Source: Streptomyces sp. DG1A-41 (GTDB lineage Bacteria > Actinomycetota > Actinomycetes > Streptomycetales > Streptomycetaceae). From it: a stretch of 64,000 bases of DNA. The translations under genes and the position numbers were made by a program. Below, piece after piece: positions 47,534-55,474 of this stretch. Numbering within the stretch: position 1 is the stretch's first letter; each line of letters begins with the position of its first letter. The notes below the pieces were generated by a model. It had not been told where the DNA came from. It saw only the letters and a list, made by a program, of their open reading frames with translations, and ran no database searches. Where the stretch lies: contig NZ_CP146350.1 of the NCBI RefSeq assembly GCF_037055355.1, positions 6,471,001 through 6,535,000 of the forward strand. The letters are read 5' to 3'.

Positions 47534-48385
47534 ATGACACTCACCGGCTCCGGCTCGGCCTACGACCCACCGGCGGGCGCCGCCCCACGCCGTCCCGCGG
47601 CCCCCTCTCCGGTCCGCGAACACGGGCCGCCGCGGCGGCTGGACCGGCGCGTGGCCCTCGTCGCCGGGGCCTCCTCGGGCATCGGGGCGGCCACGGCACG
47701 GCGCTTCGCCATGGACGGCTGGCAGCTGCTCCTCACCGGGCGCGACCGGCACCGCCTGGAGAAGACGGCGTCCGGCACCTCGGCCGTCGTGCTGCCCGCC
47801 GACCTCGCCGCCCCGGACGGTCCGCGCCTGCTGGCCCAGTCCGCGCTGTACACGACCGGCCGGGTCGACGTCCTGGTCGCCGGGGCGGGCATCGGCTGGG
47901 CGGGCCCGTTCGCCGCCATGCCGCACACCGACATCGACCGGGTCCTGACCCTGGACCTCAACGCCACGCTCCACCTCGTGCGCGAGGTGCTGCCCTCCAT
48001 GATCGCGGCCGGGCGGGGCCGGGTGGTGCTGATCGGCTCGATCGCGGGCCGCGTGGGCGTACGGGAGGAAGCGGTGTACTCCGCCGCCCAGGCCGCCCTG
48101 GCCGCCTTCTCCGAGGCGCTGCGCCAGGAACTGCGCGGCACGGGAGTGGGCGTGACCCTCGTCGTGGCCGGCCCCGTCGACACGGCCTTCTTCGCCCGCC
48201 GCGGCAGGCCCTACGACCGCTCCCACCCCCGGAAGGTCTCGCCCGGCTGTGTCGCCGGTGCCGTCTGGGACGCCGTGCGCGAGGGCCGCGACGAGGTCTA
48301 CGTCCCCGCCTGGCTGGCCCTCCCGTTCCGCCTGCGCGCTCTGGCCCCGCGGCTGTTCAGACGGCTGCTGTACCGCTTCGGCTGA
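47534..48385 (+). CDS. Short-chain dehydrogenase/reductase with altered active site
   Basis: The 283-residue protein has an N-terminal extension of about 38 residues, then ALVAGASSGIGAATARRFAM (NAD(P) site TGxxxGxG type) and LVAGAGIGWAGPF. The catalytic serine is in LIGSIAGRVGV and the tyrosine in VYSAAQAALAAFSEALRQEL. The usual YxxxK lysine is glutamine (YSAAQ), which should impair normal catalysis. A C-terminal PFRLRALAPRLFRRLLYRFG may associate with membranes. It may belong with the neighbouring lipid-type radical-SAM gene. Confidence 0.83.
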   Translation: MTLTGSGSAYDPPAGAAPRRPAAPSPVREHGPPRRLDRRVALVAGASSGIGAATARRFAMDGWQLLLTGRDRHRLEKTASGTSAVVLPADLAAPDGPRLLAQSALYTTGRVDVLVAGAGIGWAGPFAAMPHTDIDRVLTLDLNATLHLVREVLPSMIAAGRGRVVLIGSIAGRVGVREEAVYSAAQAALAAFSEALRQELRGTGVGVTLVVAGPVDTAFFARRGRPYDRSHPRKVSPGCVAGAVWDAVREGRDEVYVPAWLALPFRLRALAPRLFRRLLYRFG

Positions 48386-48472
48386 CCCGGCTTCGTCCCC
48401 GGGGCGCGTTCCGCCGTTCCGGTCACTCCGGCCGGATCCTCCGTTCAGGTGACCGCCTCCCGGTGGTAGGGC

Positions 48473-50868
48473 ATGGGCATGACTCCCCAGCGCCGCGTCT
48501 TCTCCCGCCGTACGGTCAAGGGCGCCGCCCTGCCCCGCCCCGGCCGCCGCGCCCTGCTGCTCGCCGCCGCGGCCCTGGCGGCGACCGGCGGCGCGACGCC
48601 CACGCCCCGCGGCGCCCACTCCCGGGACGGCGCCCAGGGCCCCGCCGCCGACCCGTACGAGACCCTCCGCCGGCGCTGGCTCGGCATCGCCCTCGGCACC
48701 GGCTACGACCCGGCCGCGCAGCCGTACGCCTCCCGACTCGCGGAGACCGGCGAACTCGCCCGCGGCCTGCACGCCACCATGGCCCCGGCGGCGGACTCCC
48801 TCTGGCCCGGCCACCCCTTCGACCCGCCGGCCGGCATCACCATGAGCTACAGCCGCCTGTGGACCATGACCCAGGCCTACGTCCAGCAGGGCACCGGCTC
48901 GACCGCCGACCCGGACCTCCTCGCCGGCATCCTGCGCGGCCTCGACCACCTCTCCGCCACCGTCTACAACCCCTCCACCACCCGCTACGGCAACTGGTGG
49001 GAATGGCAGATCGGCAGCCCGCGCCTGCTCATCGACATCACGGCCGCCCTGCACGACCAGCTGGGCGGCACCCGCGTCACCGCGGCCTGCGCAGCCGTCG
49101 ACCACTTCGTCCCCGACTCGGCCCTCGGCGACTACTCGGGCACGTCCACCGGCGCCAACCGCGTCGACCTGTGCCGCTCCGTCGCCCTGCGCGGCATCCT
49201 CGGCCGCGCCCCGGACAAGATCGCCCTCGCCCGCGACGCGCTCTCCCCGGTCTTCCCGTACGTCACCCGGGGCGACGGCCTCTATGCCGACGGCTCCTTC
49301 CTCCAGCACACCTGGGTCGCCTACTCCGGCACATACGGCCAGGTCATGCTGGACGGCCTCGGCCGGCTCCTCGCCCTGCTCGCGGGATCCGACTGGGAGG
49401 TCACCGACCCGAACCGGCAGATCGTCCTCGACAGCGTCGAGCACGCCTTCGCACCGCTCATCCACGACGGCCTGGTCATGGACAGCGTCAACGGCCGGGC
49501 GGTCAGCCGCGGAAACCGCACCGCCGACGACCGCAAGGTCATGCGCAGCGATCACTTCCACGGCCAGCAGCTCATCGCGGCCATCGCACTCCTCGCGGCC
49601 GGCGCGAGCCCGGCGGAACGCGACCGCTGGCACGCCCGTATCAAGGGCTGGATCGAACGGGACACGGTCACCCCGATCCTGACGGCACGCCAGTTCGGCG
49701 TCGCCGACCTGGCCCGGCTGCACACGATCGCCGCCTCGCCCCTCCCGGCCGCACCCGAGCCAGCGGCCACCGCCTCTTCGCCGCCATGGACCGCGCCGTC
49801 CACCGCCGCCCCGGCTTCACCGTGAACATCGCCATGGCCAGCGACCGCATCGCCCACTACGAGTGCGGCAACGGCGAGAACCCACGCGGCTGGCACACGG
49901 GTGCCGGGATGGTCTACTGGTGGGCCGGCGCGAGCGACCAGTACACGGACTGGTTCTGGCCGACCGTGGACGGGTACCGCCTGCCCGGCACCACCGTCTC
50001 CACCAAGCGCCTCGCCGACCGGGAAGGCGGCGAGTGGGGCACGGCCCGCCCGGACGCCCGCTGGGTCGGCGGCACCACCGACGGCGAGTACGCCGCGCTC
50101 GGCCAGCACCTCAAGGGCCTCGGTTCCACTCTCCAGGCCCGCAAGTCCTGGTTCTGCGTCGCGGACGCGGTGATCTGCCTGGGCGCCGGCATCAGCTGCT
50201 CCGACGGAGTCCCGGTGGAGACGATCGTCGACAACCGCAACCTCGGCGAGTCCGGCACCCAGACCTTCGTACGGCGTCCGCGCTGGGCCCACCTGGAGGA
50301 CCACGGCGGCTGGGTGCTGCTCGACGGCGAGCCGAAGACGCTGCGGGAGGACCGCACCGGCGCCTGGTCCGACATCAACACCGGCAGCACACCGGAGCGG
50401 CGCACCCGCCGCTGGCAGACCCTCTGGCTCGACCACGGCACGGACCCGCAGGACGCCGGCTACGCCTACGTCCTCATGCCCGGCGCGTCCCGCCGCGCGG
50501 TCGCGCGCCGGGCCGCCGACCGGCACTGGATGTCGGTCCTCGCCAACGACGCCGGCCGCCAGGCGGTCAGCGTGCCCTCCCTCGGCCTCACGGCCGCGAA
50601 CTTCTGGCAGGCCGGCACGGCGGGCCCGCTCACCGCCTCCGCAGGCGCGAGCGTGCTGACCGTCCGCCGGGGCCGTACCGCCACCCTCTGCGTGAGCGAA
50701 CCTCCCCGCACGGGTGAATCACTGGAGATCACCTGGAACCGCCCGGTGCGCCAGGTCGCCCACGCGGACGAGACGATCGAAGTACTCTCCACAGGCCGCC
50801 GACTGCGCCTGCGCGTCACCCCGGGGAAGGCATGCGCCACCCACGTCTGTGAGATGACTCTCGGCTGA
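48473..50868 (+). pseudogene. Polysaccharide lyase family 8 (hyaluronate/xanthan lyase type), one-base frameshift
   Basis: From ATG 48473 the protein has a twin-arginine-like export signal (RRVFSRRTVKGAALPRPGRR then a hydrophobic run). An alpha/alpha-toroid domain follows, with catalytic Asn in YGNWWEWQIGSP (about 172) and His/Tyr in SFLQHTWVAYSGTYGQVML (about 277-295). One C is lost at about 49759-49762. The beta-sandwich half (SGHRLFAAMDRAVHRRPGF onward to THVCEMTLG) continues in the next frame. Restored length is 798 residues, normal for PL8. It should cleave acidic polysaccharides by beta-elimination outside the cell. Confidence 0.85.
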
Positions 50869-51022
50869 CAGCTTTGTTCGACCCCTACAAGCCACACGCC
50901 CCCTGAGCAGTCAGAAGGGCTGCACCACGCCATGGTTCTGTTCAGGGGTACCAGGAAAACACGCCGGAGACTGTGAGGAGTCGACGGCTCGCATTCCTTG
51001 GTTGTGTTCGTAAGGTCGCTAC

Positions 51023-52606
51023 ATGACCGTTTTGGATGAGGCGCCGGGTGAGCCGACCGACGCGCACGGACGCGTGGCCGAACTGCACGAGATCCGTGCG
51101 CAGGCGGTGGCCGGACCGAGCGAGAAGGCGACCAAGGCGCAGCACGCCAAGGGCAAGCTGACCGCGCGGGAGCGCATCGAACTTCTCCTCGACCCGGATT
51201 CCTTCCGCGAGGTCGAGCAGCTGCGCCGGCACCGGGCCACGGGCTTCGGTCTGGAGGCCAAGAAGCCGTACACCGACGGTGTGATCACCGGCTGGGGCAC
51301 GGTGGAGGGCCGGACGGTCTTCGTCTACGCCCATGACTTCCGCATCTTCGGCGGCGCCCTGGGCGAGGCCCACGCCACGAAGATCCACAAGATCATGGAC
51401 ATGGCCATCGCAGCCGGTGCCCCGCTGGTGTCGCTGAACGACGGCGCGGGCGCCCGCATCCAGGAGGGCGTCTCGGCGCTCGCGGGCTACGGCGGCATCT
51501 TCCAGCGCAACACCAAGGCGAGCGGGGTCATCCCGCAGATCTCGGTGATGCTGGGCCCGTGCGCGGGCGGCGCCGCCTACAGCCCGGCCCTCACCGACTT
51601 CGTGTTCATGGTCCGCGAGACCTCGCAGATGTTCATCACCGGCCCGGACGTCGTCAAGGCGGTCACCGGCGAGGAGATCACGCAGAACGGCCTGGGCGGC
51701 GCGGACGTGCACGCCGAGACGAGCGGCGTCTGCCACTTCGCCTACGACGACGAAGAGACCTGCATCGCCGAGGTCCGCTACCTCCTGTCCCTCCTCCCGC
51801 AGAACAACCGCGAGAACCCGCCCCGCGCCGAGTCGTCGGACCCCGCCGACCGCCGCAGCGACGTCCTCCTGGACCTGGTCCCGGCGGACGGCAACCGGCC
51901 GTATGACATGGCCAAGGTCATCGAGGAGATCGTCGACGACGGCGACTACCTGGAGGTCCACGAGCGCTGGGCCCGCAACATCATCTGCGCACTGGGCCGG
52001 ATGGACGGCCAGGTCGTCGGCATCATCGCCAACCAGCCGCAGGTGCTCGCCGGTGTCCTGGACATCGAGGCCTCCGAGAAGGCGGCCCGCTTCGTCCAGA
52101 TGTGCGACGCCTTCAACATCCCGATCGTCACCTTTCTGGACGTCCCCGGCTTTCTCCCGGGCGTCGACCAGGAGCACGGTGGCATCATCCGCCACGGCGC
52201 GAAGCTCCTCTACGCCTACTGCAACGCGACCGTGCCGAGGATCTCGCTGATCCTGCGCAAGGCCTACGGAGGTGCGTACATCGTCATGGACAGCCAGTCC
52301 ATCGGTGCCGACCTCACCTACGCCTGGCCGACCAACGAGATCGCCGTCATGGGCGCGGAGGGTGCGGCCAACGTCATCTTCCGCCGCCAGATCGCCGAGG
52401 CCGAGGACCCCGAGGCCATGCGGGCCCGCATGGTCAAGGAGTACAAGTCCGAGCTCATGCACCCCTACTACGCTGCCGAGCGCGGCCTGGTCGACGACGT
52501 GATCGACCCCGCGGAAACCCGCGAGGTCCTCATCAAGTCCCTCGCGATGCTCCAGACCAAGCACGCCGACCTGCCCTCCCGCAAGCACGGCAACCCGCCC
52601 CAGTAA
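51023..52606 (+). CDS. accB: Acyl-CoA carboxylase beta (carboxyltransferase) subunit
   Basis: The 527-residue protein carries both carboxyltransferase crotonase-fold domains. The N-terminal domain has VSLNDGAGARIQEGVSALAG and MLGPCAGGAAYSPALTDFVF (oxyanion loop). The C-terminal domain has FLDVPGFLPGVDQEHGGIIR and ILRKAYGGAYIVMDS. With a biotinylated alpha subunit (not in the window) it carboxylates acetyl- or propionyl-CoA to malonyl- or methylmalonyl-CoA, feeding fatty acids and polyketides. AAGG precedes ATG 51023. The epsilon subunit follows, which marks it as the actinobacterial AccB type. Confidence 0.92.
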   Translation: MTVLDEAPGEPTDAHGRVAELHEIRAQAVAGPSEKATKAQHAKGKLTARERIELLLDPDSFREVEQLRRHRATGFGLEAKKPYTDGVITGWGTVEGRTVFVYAHDFRIFGGALGEAHATKIHKIMDMAIAAGAPLVSLNDGAGARIQEGVSALAGYGGIFQRNTKASGVIPQISVMLGPCAGGAAYSPALTDFVFMVRETSQMFITGPDVVKAVTGEEITQNGLGGADVHAETSGVCHFAYDDEETCIAEVRYLLSLLPQNNRENPPRAESSDPADRRSDVLLDLVPADGNRPYDMAKVIEEIVDDGDYLEVHERWARNIICALGRMDGQVVGIIANQPQVLAGVLDIEASEKAARFVQMCDAFNIPIVTFLDVPGFLPGVDQEHGGIIRHGAKLLYAYCNATVPRISLILRKAYGGAYIVMDSQSIGADLTYAWPTNEIAVMGAEGAANVIFRRQIAEAEDPEAMRARMVKEYKSELMHPYYAAERGLVDDVIDPAETREVLIKSLAMLQTKHADLPSRKHGNPPQ

Positions 52607-52663
52607 CCCGGCGGATCCATCGCGGCAACCCCGCGGACCTCTCTCTCACGGAGACTGACACCC

Positions 52664-52858
52664 ATGGACACCCCTGACATCCGCGTCGAGAAGGGCCACG
52701 CCGAGCCCGAGGAAGTCGCCGCCATCACGGCGATCCTCCTGGCCCGCGCCGCCGCCGGCCCCACGGACCCGACCCCGACCCACCGCGGCCGCGTGAAGGC
52801 AGGCTGGCGCCGCCTGGAGCGCGAGCCGGGCTTCAGGGCGCCGCACAGCTGGCGCTGA
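52664..52858 (+). CDS. accE: Acyl-CoA carboxylase epsilon subunit
   Basis: The 64-residue protein MDTPDIRVEKGHAEPEEVAA, then ITAILLARAAAG, ends with WRRLEREPGFRAPHSWR. The first part is the conserved G-x-a-xpEElAAl-avL pattern of actinobacterial AccE. It stabilises the carboxyltransferase-biotin carboxylase complex. It lies 57 bases after accB in the same transcript, with CGGAG ahead of ATG 52664. Confidence 0.9.
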   Translation: MDTPDIRVEKGHAEPEEVAAITAILLARAAAGPTDPTPTHRGRVKAGWRRLEREPGFRAPHSWR

Positions 52859-52873
52859 GCTTTTCAACGCGCT

Positions 52874-52909
52874 CACGGCCTCGTCCTCCTTCGGGAGGGC
52901 GGGGCCGTG
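52874..52909 (+). terminator. accBE terminator hairpin
   Basis: CACGGCC (52874-52880) pairs with GGCCGTG (52903-52909), and CCTCC/GGAGG close a TTCG tetraloop in the centre. It follows the accE stop by 15 bases. Confidence 0.75.
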
Positions 52910-52918
52910 GTGCTGTGG

Positions 52919-53731
52919 TCACACGATGACGACGTGCACGCCGGGGATGTCGAACGCGGTCGGGTCGTCGGGCAGGGCGCAGTTCGCCAGTTCCATGACC
53001 TCACTGTGGGAGGAGGGAAGGGCCCGGTTTCCAGCCAGGCGGACACGTCGACGCGGTAAAGGCAGAGATACTCCAGCCGGGGCAGGCCAGTCAGAGTTTC
53101 GCCGCCTCGGGGCAGGTGGACGCCTTTCGTCATCAGTCCCAGCCACATGATCCGGTCATGCTTGAGGCTCGCTGGGTCGAGCGAGGAGTCGATAGTCAGC
53201 AAGCCCAAGTAGCCCAGGGCCGTCGGCAGGCACACATCGCGGAGGTCGGTCAGGCCGTGGCAACTGATGTAGAGGGCCTCCAGCGCCAGGAGTGCGCCGG
53301 CGCAGCACTCGGCGGAGAGTACCTCGTACAGGCGGGATTCCGCCTCGCTCATCCCCACCGGTGCGCGCACCGACCTGATACGGCGGATCAGATCCGCCGC
53401 GTTGGCCTCCGCCGCGAGCACGGCCTCGTCCGAGAGGTCCGCCCGCGCGCGTGTCGCACACCGCGTCGATCACGGCCTGCCGCCCGGCCTAGTCCAGCCC
53501 TCGGATCTCGTGCTCCGGATACGGCTCCAGCCAGTCGAACACCGCGTCGGTGATCTGCCCGAACTGCCGCTCCACACTCCGTTGCAGCCGCAAGTCCGGG
53601 CACCCGAACCCGTACCAGCTCCGCCAGCGACAGGTGCCGCTCCTGCTGTCGCCGCCTGCCGCCCAGCCAGATGTCGCCGCCGTCTTCGCCACGGTCGTCC
53701 CCAGCCGTAACGCCGCCGCCTCCGCGCTCAT
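52919..53731 (-). pseudogene. Relic of a NACHT-type NTPase: N-terminal domain joined to leucine-rich tail
   Basis: From ATG 53731 the pieces MSAEAAALRLGTTVAKTAA, IWLGGRRRQQERHLSLAELV, RLQRSVERQFGQITDAVFDW, AGRQAVIDAVCDT and LAAEANAADLIRRIRSVRAP with VGMSEAESRLYEVLSAECC line up with the helical N-terminal domain of Streptomyces NACHT NTPases. The frame must change several times. After AECC the text switches to LEALYISCHGLTDLRDVCLP and LTGLPRLEYLCLYRVDVSAW, which is leucine-repeat-like, and ends DIPGVHVVIV at 52919. The whole ATPase core is absent. The family assignment rests on memory of this domain. Confidence 0.55.
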
Positions 53732-53809
53732 CGCGCCCCCCTCCCGAAAACACCTGCGGCCCCCACTCCTCCCACAGGAGGAACGAGGGCCGCGGGGCGA
53801 ACGTGCCGA

Positions 53810-54391
53810 TTACCGCAGGCGTGCCATCAGCGCGTGCTCGACGAGCGTGATCAGCGTCGACTTCGCGTCCGCGCGGTGGCGGGCGTCCGTCGTGATGATC
53901 GGGGCATCCGGGCCGATCTGAAGGGCTTCGCGGACCTCGTCCGGCGTGTACGGCTGCTGCCCGTCGAAGCCGTTCAGCGCGATCACGAACGGCAGGCCGC
54001 TGTTCTCGAAGTAGTCGACGGCCGGGAAGCAGTCGGCGAGGCGCCGGGTGTCCACGAGCACCACCGCGCCGATCGCGCCGCGCACCAGGTCGTCCCACAT
54101 GAACCAGAACCGGTCCTGGCCCGGCGTACCGAAGAGGTACAGGATCAGGTCCTGGTCCAGGGTGATACGGCCGAAGTCCATGGCGACCGTCGTGGTCGTC
54201 TTGTCCCCGGTGTGGGTGAGGTCGTCGATGCCGGCCGAAGCGGACGTCATGACGGCCTCTGTGCGCAGCGGATTGATCTCCGAGACGGCGCCGACGAACG
54301 TGGTCTTGCCCACGCCGAAGCCGCCAGCCACCACGATCTTCGCGGACGTGGTGGAGCGGGAAGGCCCTCCGCTAGAGCTTGCGAAGTCCAC
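53810..54391 (-). CDS. cvnD2: Conservon small GTPase-like protein CvnD (second conservon)
   Basis: The 193-residue protein is the Ras-like ATP/GTP-binding member of a conservon. The P-loop is VVAGGFGVGKTTFVG, switch region TTVAMDFGRITL, G3 motif LFGTPGQDRF and a G4-like ALNGFDG in place of NKxD. The GTG start at 54391 overlaps cvnC by 20 bases. It should cycle between nucleotide states under control of the membrane sensor CvnA and the small CvnB/CvnC proteins. The number is assigned by analogy with S. coelicolor gene order. Confidence 0.88.
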   Translation of the reverse strand: MDFASSSGGPSRSTTSAKIVVAGGFGVGKTTFVGAVSEINPLRTEAVMTSASAGIDDLTHTGDKTTTTVAMDFGRITLDQDLILYLFGTPGQDRFWFMWDDLVRGAIGAVVLVDTRRLADCFPAVDYFENSGLPFVIALNGFDGQQPYTPDEVREALQIGPDAPIITTDARHRADAKSTLITLVEHALMARLR

Positions 54392-54956
54392 TGAGCACCC
54401 TTTCGAGCAGTGTCACGTCTGGCTGGCCGCCGGCGTTCTCGTCGCCGCCGGGCTGATGGATGGCGACCAGTCCCGCCTCCGCCAAATCGGCGACGAGGAT
54501 CCTGGCCACGCCGAGAGGGATCGTGAGGAGCGCCGAGATCTCGGCGACCGACTTGATTTCCCGGCAGAGGTTGCAGATCCGCTGATGCTCGGGCAACTGG
54601 CCCTGCATCTGGTGCGGCTGCGCAGTGGTGTGCACCAGCGCCTCGATGGCGAGCTGGTAACGCGGGCGGGTCCGGCCACCGGTCATGGCGTACGGACGCA
54701 CCAACGGGTTGTGGTTGTTCGACGCCCCGCCGGGCGCCGGCTCCGAGGTGCGGCGCTGCGGCTGCACGGGCTGGATGCGCGGCGCCGACGGCTGGTCGTA
54801 CGGCGACGGGCCGGGGCCCTGCGGCGCGTACGGCTGCCGGTGGCTCGGTGCGGAGGGGAAGTTGTAACGGTTCGGGTTCTGCCCACCGTCGCCCTGGCCC
54901 TGGGCAGGGCCGTACGACCAGTTGCCCGAAGACGAACCGCCTGGGGGTGTTGCCAC
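54372..54956 (-). CDS. cvnC2: Conservon DUF742 protein CvnC (second conservon)
   Basis: The 194-residue protein has a disordered Pro/Gly/Gln-rich N-terminus (1-85), absent from the paralogue in this window. A DUF742 domain follows: LVRPYAMTGGRTRPRYQLAI, LPEHQRICNLCREIKSVAEI, LGVARILVADLAEAGLVAIH. This domain looks like a winged helix. The start GTG 54956 has a strong GGAGGAGG ribosome site. It probably connects CvnB/CvnA to the CvnD GTPase. Confidence 0.88.
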   Translation of the reverse strand: MATPPGGSSSGNWSYGPAQGQGDGGQNPNRYNFPSAPSHRQPYAPQGPGPSPYDQPSAPRIQPVQPQRRTSEPAPGGASNNHNPLVRPYAMTGGRTRPRYQLAIEALVHTTAQPHQMQGQLPEHQRICNLCREIKSVAEISALLTIPLGVARILVADLAEAGLVAIHQPGGDENAGGQPDVTLLERVLSGLRKL

Positions 54957-55050
54957 TTTCTCCTCCTCCGACTGTGCCTGGCACCCATCGCTGTGGAGCC
55001 GCGTCCCGAAACCTTACGGCCACGGGAGGCCAAAACGCACCGTCCGTCTG

Positions 55051-55473
55051 TTAGTTGAGCAGGCTCCCCTGGAGCTCCGCACGAAGGTCCGGTGTCAGGA
55101 CCGTACCGGCTCGGTCAACCAGCAGCGCCATCTCGTATCCGACGAGGCCGATGTCAGCCTCCGGATGTGCGAGAACCGCGAGCGACGAGCCGTCGGAGAT
55201 GGACATGATGAACAGGAATCCCCGCTCCATCTCCACAACCGTCTGGTTGACGCTTCCGCCCTCGAAGATCCGGGAGGCGCCTGCGGTCAAGGACGTCAAA
55301 CCGGAGGCGACGGCCGCGAGCTGGTCGGCGCGGTCGCGGGGGAAGCCTTCGGACATCGCCAGAAGGAGTCCGTCGGCGGAGACCACCACCGTGTGGGACA
55401 CCCCCGGGGTGTTGTCCACGAAGTTGGTGATCAACCAGTTCAGGTTCTGTGCCGCCTGGCTCATCGGGCTCAC
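55051..55473 (-). CDS. cvnB2: Conservon roadblock/LC7 protein CvnB (second conservon)
   Basis: The 140-residue protein has a roadblock/LC7 fold: MSQAAQNLNWLITNFVDNTP, GVSHTVVVSADGLLLAMSEG, then DQLAAVASGLTSLTAGASRI. Such proteins regulate small GTPases such as CvnD (MglB-like). GTG 55473 is chosen because AGGAG lies seven bases upstream; ATG 55464 is too far from it. Its start follows the cvnA stop by one base, so translation is coupled. Confidence 0.9.
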   Translation of the reverse strand: MSPMSQAAQNLNWLITNFVDNTPGVSHTVVVSADGLLLAMSEGFPRDRADQLAAVASGLTSLTAGASRIFEGGSVNQTVVEMERGFLFIMSISDGSSLAVLAHPEADIGLVGYEMALLVDRAGTVLTPDLRAELQGSLLN

Positions 55474-55474
55474 A

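Noticed and set aside
47356..50868. One continuous 1170-residue frame on the plus strand
   Set aside because: Only its last third encodes protein-like sequence (the second half of the PL8 lyase). The first two thirds are an Arg/Pro-rich shadow of the SDR and of the lyase's first half.
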